Positions 5,939 through 7,063 of a DNA stretch of 7,063 bases are shown piece by piece. The translations under genes and the position numbers were made by a program. This DNA comes from Acidobacteriota bacterium (GTDB lineage: Bacteria; Actinomycetota; Acidimicrobiia; Spongiisociales; UBA5794), in assembly GCA_004356175.1 (NCBI GenBank), contig SMXV01000025.1, forward strand, positions 1 through 7,063. The letters are read 5' to 3'. The notes below the pieces were generated by a model. It made no database searches. It had not been told where the DNA came from and worked only from the letters and a program-made list of their open reading frames with translations. Position 1 is the stretch's first letter; every line of letters begins with the position of its first letter.

Positions 5939-7063
5939 CTATAGGTGGGACGCGGTCTTGGATGCGATCATGGCTACGACGTCTGCGTTGGCAAGCGTCG
6001 TGATGTCGCCTAGTTCCCTGTTGTCTGCGATGTCCTTCAGGAGACGTCTCATGATTTTCCCAGAGCGCGTCTTCGGAAGATCTGGAGCGAAGACGATCGA
6101 TTTAGGGCGAGCAATCGCACCAATCTTCAGCGTTACATGGGATCGCAACTCCTCGCTGAGTTCCTCAGTGTCCTCAAAGTCCGCTCGCAGCGACACGAAG
6201 GCAACAATGGCCTGGCCCGTCACGTCATCTTCAGCACCAACGACTGCTGCTTCTGCAACAGCTGGATGCGATACGAGCGCCGACTCGACCTCCATTGTTG
6301 AGATGCGGTGGCCCGATATGTTCATCACGTCGTCGATTCGGCCGAGAATCCACAGGTACCCGTCGTCATCGAGTTTTGCACCATCCCCAGCCCAGTATGT
6401 CCCCGAGGTCTGGGACCAGTACGTTTCGATATAGCGTTCGTCGTCGCCGTAGATGCCACGCAACATCGAAGGCCATGGCTTGGTAATCGTGAGGTAGCCT
6501 CCGCCGCCCAGGCCAACGGTGTTGCCGTCGCCATCGACCACCTCGATGTCAATACCAGGCATAGCTCGCGTTGCCGACCCCGGTTTCGTCGGGGTCACAC
6601 CCGGTAGCGGGGAGATCATGATGCTCCCCGTCTCTGTCTGCCACCACGTATCGACGATCGGACATCGTTCCGATCCGATGTTTGTGTGATACCACATCCA
6701 CGCCTCTGGGTTTATCGGTTCACCCACGGTGCCGAGAAGTCGTAGCGAAGACAGGTCGTGTCTCTCCGGATACTCGGCTCCCCATTTCATGAACGTCCTG
6801 ATAGCGGTCGGCGCTGTGTAGAAGATGGTGACACCAAGCTCCTCCACGATGGACCAGAGGCGGTCCTTCTCCGGGTGGTCGGGTGTGCCTTCGTACATAA
6901 CGCTCGTCGTGTGATTGGCAAGCGGACCGTACACGATGTAGGTGTGGCCCGTAACCCACCCGATGTCCGCTGCACACCAGTACACATCGGTGTCTGGCTT
7001 GATGTCGAACACCTGAGAATGGGTTGTCACTGCACCGGTGAGATAGCCGCCCGTTGTATGCAT
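5939..7063 (-). CDS. acsA: Acetyl-CoA synthetase, AMP-forming (C-terminal part)
   Basis: This frame is open to the right edge and gives the last 374 residues of a protein usually about 650 long; the true start lies outside, and the Met at the edge is internal. The enzyme makes acetyl-CoA from acetate, ATP and CoA through acetyl-AMP in the cytoplasm. Residues below are counted from the edge. HTTGGYL at 2-8 and DIGWVTGH at 33-40 are core motifs. WWQTETG at 140-146 forms the acetate pocket and adenylation motif. Asp227 (WAGDGA), Arg242 (GRIDD) and Arg253 (SGHRIS) match the ribose/phosphate ligands and hinge region. PKTRSGKIMRR places Lys336 as the catalytic lysine that is reversibly acetylated in Salmonella. 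The spacings W141-D227-R242-R253-K336 equal those of Salmonella Acs W414-D500-R515-R526-K609 as I remember its numbering. The C-terminal domain is complete and appears functional. Confidence 0.95.
   Translation of the reverse strand: MHTTGGYLTGAVTTHSQVFDIKPDTDVYWCAADIGWVTGHTYIVYGPLANHTTSVMYEGTPDHPEKDRLWSIVEELGVTIFYTAPTAIRTFMKWGAEYPERHDLSSLRLLGTVGEPINPEAWMWYHTNIGSERCPIVDTWWQTETGSIMISPLPGVTPTKPGSATRAMPGIDIEVVDGDGNTVGLGGGGYLTITKPWPSMLRGIYGDDERYIETYWSQTSGTYWAGDGAKLDDDGYLWILGRIDDVMNISGHRISTMEVESALVSHPAVAEAAVVGAEDDVTGQAIVAFVSLRADFEDTEELSEELRSHVTLKIGAIARPKSIVFAPDLPKTRSGKIMRRLLKDIADNRELGDITTLANADVVAMIASKTASHL

Noticed and set aside
7061..7063. ATG at the right edge as the start of acsA.
   Set aside because: It lies in the middle of the conserved HTTGG motif, about 270 residues into the usual protein; the gene simply runs off the window.

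Overview
The window (about 57% G+C by eye) looks like chromosomal DNA of a high-GC actinomycete-type bacterium. The best hint is the binding lipoprotein, whose mature N-terminus is a Thr/Val/Ala-rich linker of the kind common in Acidimicrobiia and relatives. I saw no rRNA, tRNA, CRISPR, insertion sequence, phage gene or obvious sign of horizontal transfer. The taxonomic placement is an inference, not a demonstrated fact.

Layout. (1) Bases 1-326, minus strand: a 70-residue single-span membrane protein of unknown function. Its stop overlaps the TTG start of a second, window-truncated reading frame with a Rossmann-like N-terminus. (2) Bases about 377-553, plus strand: a cobalamin riboswitch with the class-defining core, followed by an expression platform. 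There an anti-Shine-Dalgarno segment can pair either upstream or with the ribosome binding site of the next gene. (3) Bases 556-3915, plus strand: a four-gene operon, btuF-btuC-btuD-cobO. It encodes a corrinoid-binding lipoprotein, a FecCD-type permease, an ABC ATPase and ATP:cob(I)alamin adenosyltransferase. Each junction is a 4-base stop/start overlap (GTGA, TTGA, GTGA). (4) Bases 3927-4661, minus strand: a VIT1/CCC1-family Fe/Mn transporter, convergent with cobO. (5) Bases 4684-5913, plus strand: an AI-2E-family membrane protein, divergent from the VIT gene with only 22 bases between the starts. (6) Bases 5939-7063, minus strand: the C-terminal 374 residues of acetyl-CoA synthetase (acsA), which continues beyond the right edge.

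How it works together. The operon takes up B12 or other corrinoids across the membrane and converts them to adenosylcobalamin. The riboswitch most plausibly closes the loop by blocking translation of btuF when the cofactor is plentiful. The overlapping starts would carry this control into btuC and btuD. The adenosyltransferase has its own near-perfect Shine-Dalgarno and could be partly independent. Regions 4-6 have no visible functional link to B12.

Nothing here is clearly a novel system. The most interesting items are the compact riboswitch with its mutually exclusive helices, the unexplained small membrane protein and partial gene divergent from it, and a vicinal Cys pair in the binding protein.
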